Both the position numbers and the translations under genes were made by a program. Below the pieces are notes generated by a model, which saw only the letters and a program-made list of their open reading frames with translations, had not been told where the DNA came from and did no database searches. 63,633 bases of DNA. It comes from Chloroflexota bacterium. GTDB taxonomy: Bacteria; Chloroflexota; Anaerolineae; Anaerolineales; VGOW01. The stretch is from the NCBI GenBank assembly GCA_016875735.1, contig VGOW01000017.1:1-63633 (forward strand), read 5' to 3'. This document shows positions 40,507 to 48,480 of this stretch, piece after piece. How positions within the stretch are numbered: position 1 is the stretch's first letter; every line of letters begins with the position of its first letter.

Positions 40507-41596
40507 GAATGCCATGCCGTCGAATGGCCGCATCCAGAATCCGGTTCACCAGCTCGGCGTGGCCGATGTGGATGGCGGCGGCCTCGATGACGATGTCGCT
40601 GATGCCGGGGGCGAGGCCGGGCAGAGGGTTGATTTCGAGAACGTACGGTTTGTAGTTGTCGGTTTCGTCGAGGCGGAAGTCCACGCGGGCCACATCGTAA
40701 CAGCCGCAGACGCGAAAGACGGCGGCCGTGAGCCAGTTCAGTTCCTCGATCTGTTCGGGTTTGAGCGGCGCGGGGCAGAGGTAGGTGAGCTGTTCGGCCA
40801 GTTCGGTTTTGAGGCGGTTGGTGTAAATCTGATCACTGCCCTCGAACGGTTTGAGGTCAACCTCCATCGGCGGGAGGAAGAGCATCCCTCCGGCACGGAT
40901 GTCGTCGAGATCGCCGGGCGTGCGGCGCTTGGTGCCGTAGAGGCGCATGGGCAGGCGGCGCGCGCTGAAACCGGCAATGTTGCCCACCACGCCCACCGTC
41001 ACTTCGCGTCCGGCAATATAATGCTCGACGAGCGCAGTTTGTTTGTATCGCTCGAAGACTTCTTTCAACTGCTCGCGCAATTCCTGCTCGTTGTTGACGA
41101 TGGACTTTTCGCTGATGCCCACGCTCGTGCCCTCGCGCGAGGGTTTGACGAACAGCGGGAACTTCATGTCGTCGTCAAGCGGCTCGTCCACGCGCTCGAA
41201 AGTTTGGAAGGCGGGCGTGGGCAGCTCGTGCCAGTTGAGCACGCGCTTGGTCATCGGCTTGTCGAGGCAGAGGGCCAGTGTGAGCACTTTGGAGTGCGTG
41301 TACGGAATGCGCAGCATCTCCAGCAGGGCGGGCACTTGCGCTTCGCGCGAATCGCCGAAGTGCGACTCGCAGATGTTGAAGCAGATATCGGGGCGGTTAG
41401 CCGATAGTTTGCCGGGTAGCGCCGAGTCGCCTTCGTAGAACATGGCTTCGTGCCCGCCCTGCCGAATGGCCCCGAGGATGGCCTCAACCGTCGTCTCCGA
41501 GTCGAGATCGTCCCAATAGTCCTCGCTCATGCCCGGAAACTTGGGCGCGTTCTTTTTGAGGTTAGCCAGCAATGCGACTTTCAATCGTCGGGGCAT
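40502..41596 (-). CDS. D-Ala-D-Ala-ligase-like ATP-grasp enzyme (second of three)
   Basis: An ATP-grasp ligase of 364 residues: ICFNICESHFGDSREAQVPA, LCLDKPMTKRVLNWHELPTP, FPLFVKPSREGTSVGISEKS (ATP lysine and glycine loop), ALVEHYIAGREVTVGVVG, and ARVDFRLDETDN...VLEINPLPGL (metal ligands). It resembles the preceding paralogue strongly; both share GDSREAQxPALLEML and end in DAAIRRHG. Its start overlaps the end of that gene by 35 bases, so they are co-translated. The substrate is unknown; an amino-acid or beta-amino-acid ligase is likely. Confidence 0.9.
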   Translation of the reverse strand: MPRRLKVALLANLKKNAPKFPGMSEDYWDDLDSETTVEAILGAIRQGGHEAMFYEGDSALPGKLSANRPDICFNICESHFGDSREAQVPALLEMLRIPYTHSKVLTLALCLDKPMTKRVLNWHELPTPAFQTFERVDEPLDDDMKFPLFVKPSREGTSVGISEKSIVNNEQELREQLKEVFERYKQTALVEHYIAGREVTVGVVGNIAGFSARRLPMRLYGTKRRTPGDLDDIRAGGMLFLPPMEVDLKPFEGSDQIYTNRLKTELAEQLTYLCPAPLKPEQIEELNWLTAAVFRVCGCYDVARVDFRLDETDNYKPYVLEINPLPGLAPGISDIVIEAAAIHIGHAELVNRILDAAIRRHGIQ

Positions 41597-42815
41597 GGAG
41601 TCCTCTTGCGGGGCGGCGGGGATTGAGCGCGGCGCGTCTTCCGTTCGGGCGGGGTTGGAGGCCGTGCCGCCGAATGGCGGCGTCCATCACGGCCACGATC
41701 AATTGGGCGTGAGTCCAGCCTTCGGCTTCGGCGCACAGAGTCAGATCCGAAATGGGCGTGACGCCAGGCAAGGCGTTGATTTCGAGAATCTGCGGCAGGC
41801 CGGTGCGACGGTCAAGCCGGAAATCAACGCGAGCCATATCGAGCGATTGGGTGCGGCGGAAAACTTCCAGCGTGAGACGGCGGATTTCGGCGGCGGCCTC
41901 ATCGGGGAGGGGAGCCGGGCACAGCCCGCGATATTTGTCGGCCAGCGTGACTTTGAGTTTGTTGCTGTACACCGGCTCGGTGCCAGGCTCGTAAACGGTG
42001 TAATCCACTTCGGAGATGGGGAAGAGGTGGACTCCGGCGTAATCCACGCCGGTGTGTCCTTCTTTGGAATGCAGAGCATCGAGCGGAATGGGGGCCGTCA
42101 GCGCGCGGGGATCGAGGTTGCCCACCAACCCGCAGGTGAGGTCGCGGCCATCCACGTATTCTTCGACGAGCACCGTCTGCCGATACATTTTGATGAGGTG
42201 CGAAACGTAGTCGCGCAGATCGGATTCGGAATGAAGGATCGACTTCTCGGTGATGCCTTTGCCTGTGCCTTCGCGGTTGGGTTTGGCGAAGAGCGGAAAG
42301 CGAAGTTTTGGATCGAGTGAATCGTCGGCGGTGATGAATTCTTGAAAGCGCGGGGTGGGCAGGCCGTGATGGGCGAGGACTCGTTTGGTCATCGCTTTGT
42401 CGAGGGTGAGGGCGAGGCCGAGCACGCGCGCCGCTGTGTACGGCACGCCGAGCATTTCGAGCAGGGCTGGCGCCTGCGCTTCGCGCGAGTCGCCGCGATA
42501 CCCTTCGCAGGTGTTGAAAGCAATGTCGATGTTGAGCCGTTTGAGTTTGGGCGCGATGGAGAGATCGCCCTCCATCGGAAAGACGGTATGACCCGCGCCG
42601 CGCAGGGCGGCGGCGTAGGCTTGCACATTCTTTTCGTGATCGAGTTCGTCGAGCGCGTCGGGCGGATCGTTTGCGGTTCGGGGAGCGTTTTCGGCGAGGT
42701 TGTAGAGGAGGGCGACTCTTAAACCCCCTCCCCTAACCCCTCCTCCGTTCGTTTTGCGAACAGGGGAGGGGAAATCGGAAAGTGGATCGGAATTTTCTGC
42801 GGTTGTCACTATCAA
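41562..42815 (-). CDS. D-Ala-D-Ala-ligase-like ATP-grasp enzyme (first of three)
   Basis: An ATP-grasp ligase of about 417 residues, a close paralogue of the next gene: IAFNTCEGYRGDSREAQAPA, LTLDKAMTKRVLAHHGLPTP, FPLFAKPNREGTGKGITEKS, ARVDFRLDRRTGLPQILEIN. The enzyme proper begins at LRVALLYNLAENAP, about residue 32. Before it, SDPLSDFPSPVRKTNGGG is read through a palindromic C-rich repeat (42722-42775), and no ATG lies upstream in frame. TTG 42815 or GTG 42809 are the possible starts. The original start was probably displaced by the repeat. The C-terminus also overruns into the next gene. Confidence 0.85.
   Translation of the reverse strand: MIVTTAENSDPLSDFPSPVRKTNGGGVRGGGLRVALLYNLAENAPRTANDPPDALDELDHEKNVQAYAAALRGAGHTVFPMEGDLSIAPKLKRLNIDIAFNTCEGYRGDSREAQAPALLEMLGVPYTAARVLGLALTLDKAMTKRVLAHHGLPTPRFQEFITADDSLDPKLRFPLFAKPNREGTGKGITEKSILHSESDLRDYVSHLIKMYRQTVLVEEYVDGRDLTCGLVGNLDPRALTAPIPLDALHSKEGHTGVDYAGVHLFPISEVDYTVYEPGTEPVYSNKLKVTLADKYRGLCPAPLPDEAAAEIRRLTLEVFRRTQSLDMARVDFRLDRRTGLPQILEINALPGVTPISDLTLCAEAEGWTHAQLIVAVMDAAIRRHGLQPRPNGRRAALNPRRPARGLHAPTIESRIAG
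42722..42775. repeat. Palindromic repeat (CCCCTCCCCTAACCCC) within 5' end of ATP-grasp gene
   Basis: ccccctcccctaacccctcc is followed by cgaacaggggaggggaaat, so the arms pair. It lies in frame at the N-terminus of the first ATP-grasp gene. Confidence 0.7.
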
Positions 42816-42837
42816 GTTGCTCCAAAGATCGGCGATG

Positions 42838-42897
42838 GTTCACCGCAGAGACGCTGAGAAAGATTTCTTCGCGCTCTCCGCGTTTTTGCGGTGAAAC
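42838..42897. repeat. Intergenic repeat (TTCACCGCAGAGACGC family)
   Basis: ttcaccgcagagacgctgag and cgctctccgcgtttttgcgg are opposing arms, filling the 88-bp gap between kamA and the first ATP-grasp gene. Related to 4871-4946 and 17310-17385. Confidence 0.65.
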
Positions 42898-42903
42898 GGA
42901 TAT

Positions 42904-44289
42904 TTATTTGCGATCTCCCGAATCAATCAGCGGGAGGCTGGCCTCGCGGGTTTCGCCTTCGATGAGATCGGGCGGCTGGCCGATGCCGAGCGGCTTCCAT
43001 TTCTGATCGTTGGCCTTGAGACGATGTTTGCCGCCGCCGCGATCGTGCACGTCGTCGAACGTTTGCGGTTTGATGAACATGTCGTGGCCTTCGAGCAGGC
43101 CGAGCACGCCCTCTTGCCCGGGCTCCGGGCGCCTGAGCGCTTTCTCTTCCAGCGGCGCGACGGCGTGCGGGTTGTAATCGTCGGGCTCGGTGTACGTGGT
43201 GACGAAGCCTTCGTAGTTGCGGAGGACGACTTTGCCCGGCGCTTGCGACAGAACGTAATTGGGCATCACCGGAATTTTGCCGCCGCCGCCGGGCGCATCC
43301 ACAATGAAGTGCGGCACGGCGAAGCCCGAGGTGTGCCCGCGCAGGCCTTCGATGATCTCGATGCCTTTGGAAACGCTGGTTCGGAAGTGGCCCGCGCCGT
43401 CCACCAGATCGCATTGATAGAGATAGTATGGCCGCACACGCATCTTCACCAGTTCGTGCACCAGTTGGCGTTGGATGTGAACCGAGTCGTTGACTCCGGC
43501 GAGAAGCACCGACTGATTCCCCAACGGGACTCCGGCGCGGGTGAGCCGGTCGCACGCTTGAGCCAGTTCGGGCGTGATCTCGTTGGGGTGGTTGACGTGG
43601 ATGTTCATCCAGAAGGGGTGATACTTCTGGATCATGTCGCACAATTCTTCGGTGACGCGCATGGGGAGGAAGACGGGCACGCGCGAGCCGATGCGGATGA
43701 TCTCGATGTGCGGAATGGCGCGCACGCGGCTGATGATCTCTTCGAGCAGTTTGGGGGCCAGCACCAGCGGGTCGCCGCCGGAGAACAGCACATCGCGCAC
43801 CTGCGGGGTGCGTTCGAGGTAATCGATCTGCGCTTCGAACTCTTTGCGCGAAAAAGTCTGCGAGGGGTCGCCGACGATGCGCGAGCGGGTACAGTATCGG
43901 CAGTATGAGGCGCACTGAGTCGTCACCAGCATGAGCACGCGGTCGGGGTAGCGGTGCACGAGGCCGGGCACGGGCGAGTGGCGGTCTTCGGCCAGCGAGT
44001 CTTCCATCATTGAAGTGAACGGAACCATCTCGCGGTCGGTGGGGATGATTTGGCGGCGGATGGGGTCGTAAGGATCGTTGGGGTCGATGAGTGAGGCGAA
44101 GTAGGGCGTCACATCCACGCGGAAAAGATTTTTGGCTTCGAGGGCTTTGCGTTCGCTCTCGGTAAGTTCGAGCACGTTGGCCAGTTCGGCAACGGTGTTG
44201 AGCCGATTGGACATTTGCCAGCGCCAGTCGCTCCATTTTTCATCGGGCACGTCTTTGTAAAATAGGGCGCGGCGGGAAGGGGTGGTCAT
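42904..44289 (-). CDS. kamA: Lysine 2,3-aminomutase family radical SAM enzyme
   Basis: A PLP- and SAM-dependent aminomutase that moves the 2-amino group of L-lysine to C3, giving beta-lysine. The radical SAM cluster motif is C126, C130, C133 (TTQCASYCRYCTRS). The PLP lysine is K338 in DAPGGGGKIPVM. Asp294 (YQCDL) and Asp331 (FIVDAPGG) match the two aspartates that bind the lysine side-chain amine in characterised enzymes, which supports lysine as substrate. The length of 461 residues is typical. It heads a minus-strand cluster with three ATP-grasp ligases and a GNAT, suggesting use of beta-lysine in a small peptide or osmolyte. Confidence 0.93.
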   Translation of the reverse strand: MTTPSRRALFYKDVPDEKWSDWRWQMSNRLNTVAELANVLELTESERKALEAKNLFRVDVTPYFASLIDPNDPYDPIRRQIIPTDREMVPFTSMMEDSLAEDRHSPVPGLVHRYPDRVLMLVTTQCASYCRYCTRSRIVGDPSQTFSRKEFEAQIDYLERTPQVRDVLFSGGDPLVLAPKLLEEIISRVRAIPHIEIIRIGSRVPVFLPMRVTEELCDMIQKYHPFWMNIHVNHPNEITPELAQACDRLTRAGVPLGNQSVLLAGVNDSVHIQRQLVHELVKMRVRPYYLYQCDLVDGAGHFRTSVSKGIEIIEGLRGHTSGFAVPHFIVDAPGGGGKIPVMPNYVLSQAPGKVVLRNYEGFVTTYTEPDDYNPHAVAPLEEKALRRPEPGQEGVLGLLEGHDMFIKPQTFDDVHDRGGGKHRLKANDQKWKPLGIGQPPDLIEGETREASLPLIDSGDRK

Positions 44290-44307
44290 GGGGAAACTCC
44301 GGATGGT

Positions 44308-44376
44308 GTTGGGTTGTTGGGTGGTTAGGTGGTTAGGTGGTTGGGTGGTTAGGCGGTTGGGCGGTTGGGCGAGGAG
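44308..44376. repeat. Tandem repeat (GGTTAGGTGGTT) upstream of kamA
   Basis: ggtggttaggtggttaggtgg and variants repeat about eight times with a short unit. The reverse complement family is at 55262-55292. The 291-bp gap between kamA and the CheY-like gene has no gene; the rest is unremarkable. Confidence 0.8.
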
Positions 44377-44581
44377 GGAGGCGGGTTGTGAGGGGAGATG
44401 GTTTGCGACAAGTTGGCGGCGGGGGAGTGGAGCGGCGGGTGGTTACCGTGGGGCGTTCCGCGCTGAGGCGATCAGCAATTGAACGCAACAGACTCATTGA
44501 TTGCGATTGTATCGAGATTTGCGCGGCAATACAAGATGAGGAGGCTTAAGATTTCGATGCGGAGGGTAAACGGGGATCGAT

Positions 44582-44953
44582 CTACTCAACACTCTTCTTG
44601 ATGATCTCGGCCAGCTCTTTGATGTGGATCGGTTTGCGGATGAAGCGCGTGGCGCCCGCTTCCATGCAGTCGGCTTCGGCGTTGGGGTCGGCGGTGGCGG
44701 TGACGACGAAGATGGGGATGTTGGCGGTGGCCGGATCGGCTCGCAGGCGGCGGGTGACTTCGTAGCCGTCGAGGTCGGGCATCATGAGGTCGAGGACAAT
44801 GGCGTTGGGGTGGGCGTTGTGGATGTTGGATAGGGCTTGCGTGCCGGAGAGCGCGTATTCGGTTTGCAGTCCGGCCACTTTGAGCCCCAGCGCGAACATC
44901 CGGCAAGTGTCTATTTCATCGTCCACGATTAACACTTTAATGGGCATTGGCAT
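44582..44953 (-). CDS. CheY-like response regulator receiver protein
   Basis: A stand-alone receiver domain of 123 residues: KVLIVDDEIDTCRMF (acidic pocket), IVLDLMMPDLDGYEV (phospho-acceptor aspartate near residue 55), FVVTATADPNAE, and FIRKPIHIKELAEII with the conserved lysine. There is no output domain, so it acts through protein contacts. No kinase is adjacent. It is separated by 24 bases from the upstream secreted-protein gene. Confidence 0.92.
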   Translation of the reverse strand: MPMPIKVLIVDDEIDTCRMFALGLKVAGLQTEYALSGTQALSNIHNAHPNAIVLDLMMPDLDGYEVTRRLRADPATANIPIFVVTATADPNAEADCMEAGATRFIRKPIHIKELAEIIKKSVE

Positions 44954-44977
44954 TGCTCCAGTCGAGTTGAGGCTATT

Positions 44978-45634
44978 TTACTCCGAGTCGCTCAACGCGG
45001 CGTTTGGATCGGTTTGCAGTGAGGCGGCGATGGATTGGAAGATGGGCATGAGCAGTTCGCGGGCCGGAGATTGCGCCAGCGCGGTGAAGATGTAAAGCAC
45101 GCGCTCGCGTGGAAGATACTCGGCAAGGCCGACAACGCGAACGGTGATGTTGTCGGGGGGAAGACTCTGATCGAAGGTGAATGTGGCCGACCACTGATCG
45201 GGCAGAAGCGATGAATCGATTTCGACGAGGGCGAAGGAGGGGAGGTCGCCCCACGTGGTTCGCACATCGGACTCGTAATCTCCGTTGGGCGCCGATTCGG
45301 CCAACGCGAAGGCCACGCTGAATTGCCCGATGTCGTCGGGCGTGGTGAACTGAGCCGAGTCTTCCGATTCGTCGATCTGCCAGCCGTCGGGATACGGCAC
45401 AGTGAATGCGCCGCTGGGGTGACGATACGGTTGCGAGGCGATGGTGATGACGGGGGCTTCGGCCAGGGGCGGTGTGACGGCGAACGGCGGGGGAGGAAGT
45501 TGGGTGGAGAGTTGGGGCGGCGGCAGGGTGCGCGGCGTTTCAGTTTCGTTTTGAGCGAGAGCCAGAGCGAGGAGTCCGAGTCCCGCGCCGAGGGGCACAC
45601 CGATGATAGCCAGTCCGCGCGAGAGCCTTTTCAT
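44978..45634 (-). CDS. Secreted or membrane-anchored protein, PsbP/DUF1795-like
   Basis: A 218-residue protein with an N-terminal hydrophobic signal or anchor (GLAIIGVPLGAGLGLLALAL), then a Pro-rich linker (TLPPPQLSTQLPPPPFAVTP). The globular domain opens YRHPSGAFTVPYPDGWQI and ends with a helix, SPARELLMPIFQSIAASLQ. The pattern of a beta-rich domain starting with 'F-x-V-x-Y-P-x-G-W' is shared with PsbP-like/DUF1795 domains, but I cannot name a function. It lies between the small membrane protein and the CheY-like gene on the same strand. Confidence 0.65.
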   Translation of the reverse strand: MKRLSRGLAIIGVPLGAGLGLLALALAQNETETPRTLPPPQLSTQLPPPPFAVTPPLAEAPVITIASQPYRHPSGAFTVPYPDGWQIDESEDSAQFTTPDDIGQFSVAFALAESAPNGDYESDVRTTWGDLPSFALVEIDSSLLPDQWSATFTFDQSLPPDNITVRVVGLAEYLPRERVLYIFTALAQSPARELLMPIFQSIAASLQTDPNAALSDSE

Positions 45635-45655
45635 TCATCCCCTGCGCGTTCTCAC

Positions 45656-46024
45656 TTATCCGGCGGCGGTGGCGGCGGCGCGAAGGGCAACCCCGGCGAG
45701 GAAGAGGCAGATTGCGCCGTAGATGTAGGCTTCGCGGTGGGTGTCTCGTCCGCGAGTGAAGGCGAAGGCCGAGGGGATGATGATGACGCCGAGGATGCCG
45801 TAGAGGTAGTGGACATCGCGGGCGGGCATTCGGCCCTGAAAGACGAGGATGAGGCCGATGATGGCTTGGGCGACGAAGATGAGCTCGTTGATGATGAGCG
45901 TGCCCCAAAAGTTGGAATCGATTTTGCGCTGGCGAACGGCGATGAACAGCGCCCACAGGCCGACGATGGCAGAATAAACGGTGGCGGTGGTGAAGATGCG
46001 CGAGTGGATGTCGGTGAGTGCCAT
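45656..46024 (-). CDS. Small four-helix membrane protein
   Basis: A 122-residue integral membrane protein of unknown family with four hydrophobic stretches: TATVYSAIVGLWALFIAV, TLIINELIFVAQAIIGLILV, YLYGILGVIIIPSAFAF and YIYGAICLFLAGVALRA. There is no catalytic motif. It starts 47 bases downstream of tRNA-Arg, reading on the minus strand, and precedes the secreted-protein gene by 21 bases, so the two are probably co-transcribed. Confidence 0.72.
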   Translation of the reverse strand: MALTDIHSRIFTTATVYSAIVGLWALFIAVRQRKIDSNFWGTLIINELIFVAQAIIGLILVFQGRMPARDVHYLYGILGVIIIPSAFAFTRGRDTHREAYIYGAICLFLAGVALRAAATAAG

Positions 46025-46070
46025 GATGATGAAAAGGAAAACCGGCCGGGGTTACGCCCTGCCGGTCCTG

Positions 46071-46143
46071 CGCCCTCGGAGTGACTCGAACACTCGGCCC
46101 TTTGCTCCGCAAGCAAATGCTCTATCCACTGAGCTACGAGGGC
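46071..46143 (-). tRNA. tRNA-Arg (anticodon GCG)
   Basis: The minus-strand cloverleaf has acceptor GCCCTCG/CGAGGGC, D-arm TAGCTCAGTGGATAGAGC, anticodon stem TTTGC/GCAAA with loop TTGCGGA (anticodon GCG), T-loop TTCGAGT and discriminator G. CCA is not encoded. Confidence 0.93.
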
Positions 46144-46177
46144 GTGGGGAACATTCTACCATGCCGGGAGGCAAGTA

Positions 46178-47143
46178 TCAAGGAATTTGGCCGATGGCTT
46201 TTGCTAATAACTCCGGCTGCACGTTGCCGCCGCTGATCACGGCGACGTTGTGCTCGGCAGTGGGCAGTTCGTTGCGATGATACAGCCACGCGGCGAAAGT
46301 CACCGCGCCGCTCGGCTCGGCCACCAATCGCGCGTCGAGCGCCAAATGCTGCATGGCTTTGAGAATCTCTTCCTCGCTCACGGTCACAATATCATCCACA
46401 AACTTTTGCACGTGCGGCCACGTCAACTCGCCCAAATGCTGAACCCGCAGACCGTCGGCCACTGTGCGCGAAACTTGCTCGGCGGTGAAGCTCACCACCG
46501 CGCCGCCGCGCAGACTCGCTTGCGCATCGGCGGCCAACTCCGGCTCCACGCCGATCACTTTCACGCCGGGCTTGCTCAGTTTGATCGCCGCCGCTACCCC
46601 GCTGATCAAGCCGCCGCCGCTTACCGGCGCCAGCGCCAGCCCCGCCTCCGGCAAGTCTTCGAGAATCTCCAGCCCGATGGTGCCCTGCCCGGCCATCACT
46701 CGCTCGTCGTCGTATGGGGGCACCGGCGCCAGCCCGCGCTCCTCGGCCAACGCCTTCGCTTTTGCCGCGCGCTCTTCACTGCTGTTGCCCACCGTCACCA
46801 CTTCCGCGCCGAGTGTGATCGTCTTCTCTCTTTTGATCGGCGGCGCGTCCCCGGGCATGACCACCACCGCCTTCACGCCGAGCGCTCTCGCCGCATAGGC
46901 TACCGCCAGCGCATGGTTGCCGCTCGAATGCGCCACCACCCCGCGCCGCCATTCGGCGGGCGAGAGGCTGGCAATGGTATTGTACGCGCCGCGCAATTTG
47001 AACGCGCCGGTGGGCTGAAAATTCTCCGGCTTGAAATACAACCGCCGCTCGTCGGTGTGGCCGGGGCAGAGCAACAGCGGCGTGCGCGTGATGGCGTCCC
47101 GGATTCGCTCCTGCGCCAATCGAATATCGTTGAGGGTAATCAT
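46178..47143 (-). CDS. Threonine/serine dehydratase-like PLP enzyme
   Basis: A fold-type II PLP enzyme of 321 residues, related to catabolic threonine dehydratase and serine racemase. The Schiff-base lysine is K49 in QPTGAFKLRGAYN. The phosphate-binding loop is SGGGLISGVAAAI, and the substrate loop is VVAHSSGNHALAVAYAA. No ACT regulatory domain is present, so it resembles the short catabolic form. It could deaminate threonine or serine, or racemise serine or aspartate; sequence alone does not decide. Confidence 0.87.
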   Translation of the reverse strand: MITLNDIRLAQERIRDAITRTPLLLCPGHTDERRLYFKPENFQPTGAFKLRGAYNTIASLSPAEWRRGVVAHSSGNHALAVAYAARALGVKAVVVMPGDAPPIKREKTITLGAEVVTVGNSSEERAAKAKALAEERGLAPVPPYDDERVMAGQGTIGLEILEDLPEAGLALAPVSGGGLISGVAAAIKLSKPGVKVIGVEPELAADAQASLRGGAVVSFTAEQVSRTVADGLRVQHLGELTWPHVQKFVDDIVTVSEEEILKAMQHLALDARLVAEPSGAVTFAAWLYHRNELPTAEHNVAVISGGNVQPELLAKAIGQIP

Positions 47144-47153
47144 GCTTGACTAT

Positions 47154-47211
47154 TTTGTACACAAGTGGACACAGATTCTATTGCTCTGATCCGTGTCCAT
47201 CTGTGTACAAG
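47154..47211. repeat. Inverted repeat (TTGTACACAAGTGGACAC family)
   Basis: ttgtacacaagtggacacag and gtgtccatctgtgtacaag are opposed arms of an interrupted palindrome between the dehydratase and aldo-keto reductase genes. Confidence 0.65.
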
Positions 47212-47232
47212 ACTCGTTCTCCCGAAGTGGCG

Positions 47233-48213
47233 TCAACTATGCCCCAGCACGCGATGAGGCCGGTATCGCTCTTCGAGGAAAGCGCATTCATCCTGCGAGA
47301 GTTGAACATTCAACGCCGCTGCCGCCTCTTCGAGTTGATACATTTTGCTCGCGCCGATGATTGGCGACGTGACTCCCGGCTGATGCAGCAGCCATGCCAA
47401 CGCGATCTGCGCGTTCGAGACGCCGCGCCGTTTCGCCAATTCCGCCACCCGATCCACGATCTCGAAGTCCTCATCCTGATAATACATGTCGTGCGCGAAC
47501 GCATCGCTCTTGGAACGAGCCGTCTCCCCGCTCTTATCTTTGGTTCGATTGCCCGCCAGAAATCCCCGCGCCAACGGACTCCACGGGATGACGCCGACTC
47601 CATCGCTTCGGCACAGCGGCATCATCTCCCGCTCCTCCTCGCGGTACACGAGGTTGTAGTGATTCTGCATCGAGGCGAATCGGGTCCAGCCGTTCATCTC
47701 GGCGGTGTGCTGCATTTCTGCGAACTGCCACGCATACATCGACGATGCGCCGATGTATCGCGCTTTGCCCGCTTTCACCACGTCGTGCAACGCTTCCATC
47801 GTTTCTTCAATCGGGGTCTCTTTGTCGAAGCGGTGAATTTGATAGAGGTCAACGTGATCGACGCCGAGCCGCCGCAGGGAGCCGTCAATGGCTTCCATGA
47901 TGTGTTTGCGCGAGAGGCCGCCTTGATTTGGTTTGTCGCCCAGCGGGTAGAACACTTTGGTGGCGATCACTACTTCGTCGCGGCGGGCGAAGTCGCGCAG
48001 AGCGCGGCCGGCCACTTCTTCGCTCACGCCCAGCGAATACATATCGGCGGTGTCAAAAAAATTGATGCCGTGTTCGATAGCGCGCTTGACGAACGGGCGG
48101 CTCTGCTCTTCACCCAGCACCCACTCGCGCCACTTGGGCGCGCCATATGTCATCATGCCGAGACAGAGGCGCGAAACTTTGAGGCCGGTGCGGCCAAGGT
48201 TCGCATATTGCAT
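47233..48213 (-). CDS. Aldo/keto reductase
   Basis: An NADPH-dependent TIM-barrel oxidoreductase of 326 residues. The catalytic tetrad is visible: Asp and Tyr in FFDTADMYSLG, Lys in VVIATKVFYPL, and His in DLYQIHRFDKET. The C-terminal cofactor-binding region is TSPIIGASKMYQLEEA. The ATG at 48213 (MQYANLGRTGLKVSRLCLG) is the usual family start; the longer frame is not. The substrate is unknown. Confidence 0.92.
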   Translation of the reverse strand: MQYANLGRTGLKVSRLCLGMMTYGAPKWREWVLGEEQSRPFVKRAIEHGINFFDTADMYSLGVSEEVAGRALRDFARRDEVVIATKVFYPLGDKPNQGGLSRKHIMEAIDGSLRRLGVDHVDLYQIHRFDKETPIEETMEALHDVVKAGKARYIGASSMYAWQFAEMQHTAEMNGWTRFASMQNHYNLVYREEEREMMPLCRSDGVGVIPWSPLARGFLAGNRTKDKSGETARSKSDAFAHDMYYQDEDFEIVDRVAELAKRRGVSNAQIALAWLLHQPGVTSPIIGASKMYQLEEAAAALNVQLSQDECAFLEERYRPHRVLGHS

Positions 48214-48335
48214 AATCGTTCTCCCGTCACCGAACACTGTCAGCAGTTGGGTTCGCCACGCCCGCGAACGTCTCATAGTGTATCAGATAGGAGTCAAATA
48301 CAAAAACCTATTGAGGGATGTTTCGTTCAAGTGAC

Positions 48336-48366
48336 TTTCAACGCTCCCCCAAGAGTGTGGTATACT
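48336..48366 (+). promoter_or_regulatory. Extended -10 promoter of the RRM gene
   Basis: TGGTATACT at 48358-48366 is a good extended -10 element (TATACT at 48361-48366). The -35 region (TTTCAA, 48336-48341, 19 bases away) is weak, as is common with extended -10 promoters. Transcription should start near 48372. Confidence 0.5.
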
Positions 48367-48371
48367 GACGG

Positions 48372-48438
48372 CTGTCAAGATCAGGATTTGAGCGTACAAC
48401 TATCGCCAGACCCTCTCATGGGCCTGGCGGTTTTTTTT
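48372..48438 (+). ncRNA. Leader RNA ending in a rho-independent terminator (attenuator or small RNA)
   Basis: Between the promoter and the RRM gene a strong intrinsic terminator occurs: CGCCAG (48404-48409) with CTGGCG (48424-48429), an inner CCC/GGG stem, then eight T. Most transcripts would stop near 48438, giving a stable RNA of about 65 bases, unless readthrough occurs. This suggests attenuation of the RNA-binding protein gene (possibly autoregulation), or a separate small RNA. Confidence 0.5.
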
Positions 48439-48480
48439 ATCGGTCGGCCCCCTTGGGCCGCGCCGCAGGAGACCCTAACC

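Noticed and set aside
44308-44376. Tandem GGTTAGGTGGTT units as a possible CRISPR array
   Set aside because: The units are about 8-12 bases with no unique spacers and there are no cas genes.
47146-48480. Plus-strand frame upstream of the RRM gene, antisense to the aldo/keto reductase
   Set aside because: The RRM protein begins at MEVKLYVGNL with its own promoter and leader; the upstream frame lacks any domain.
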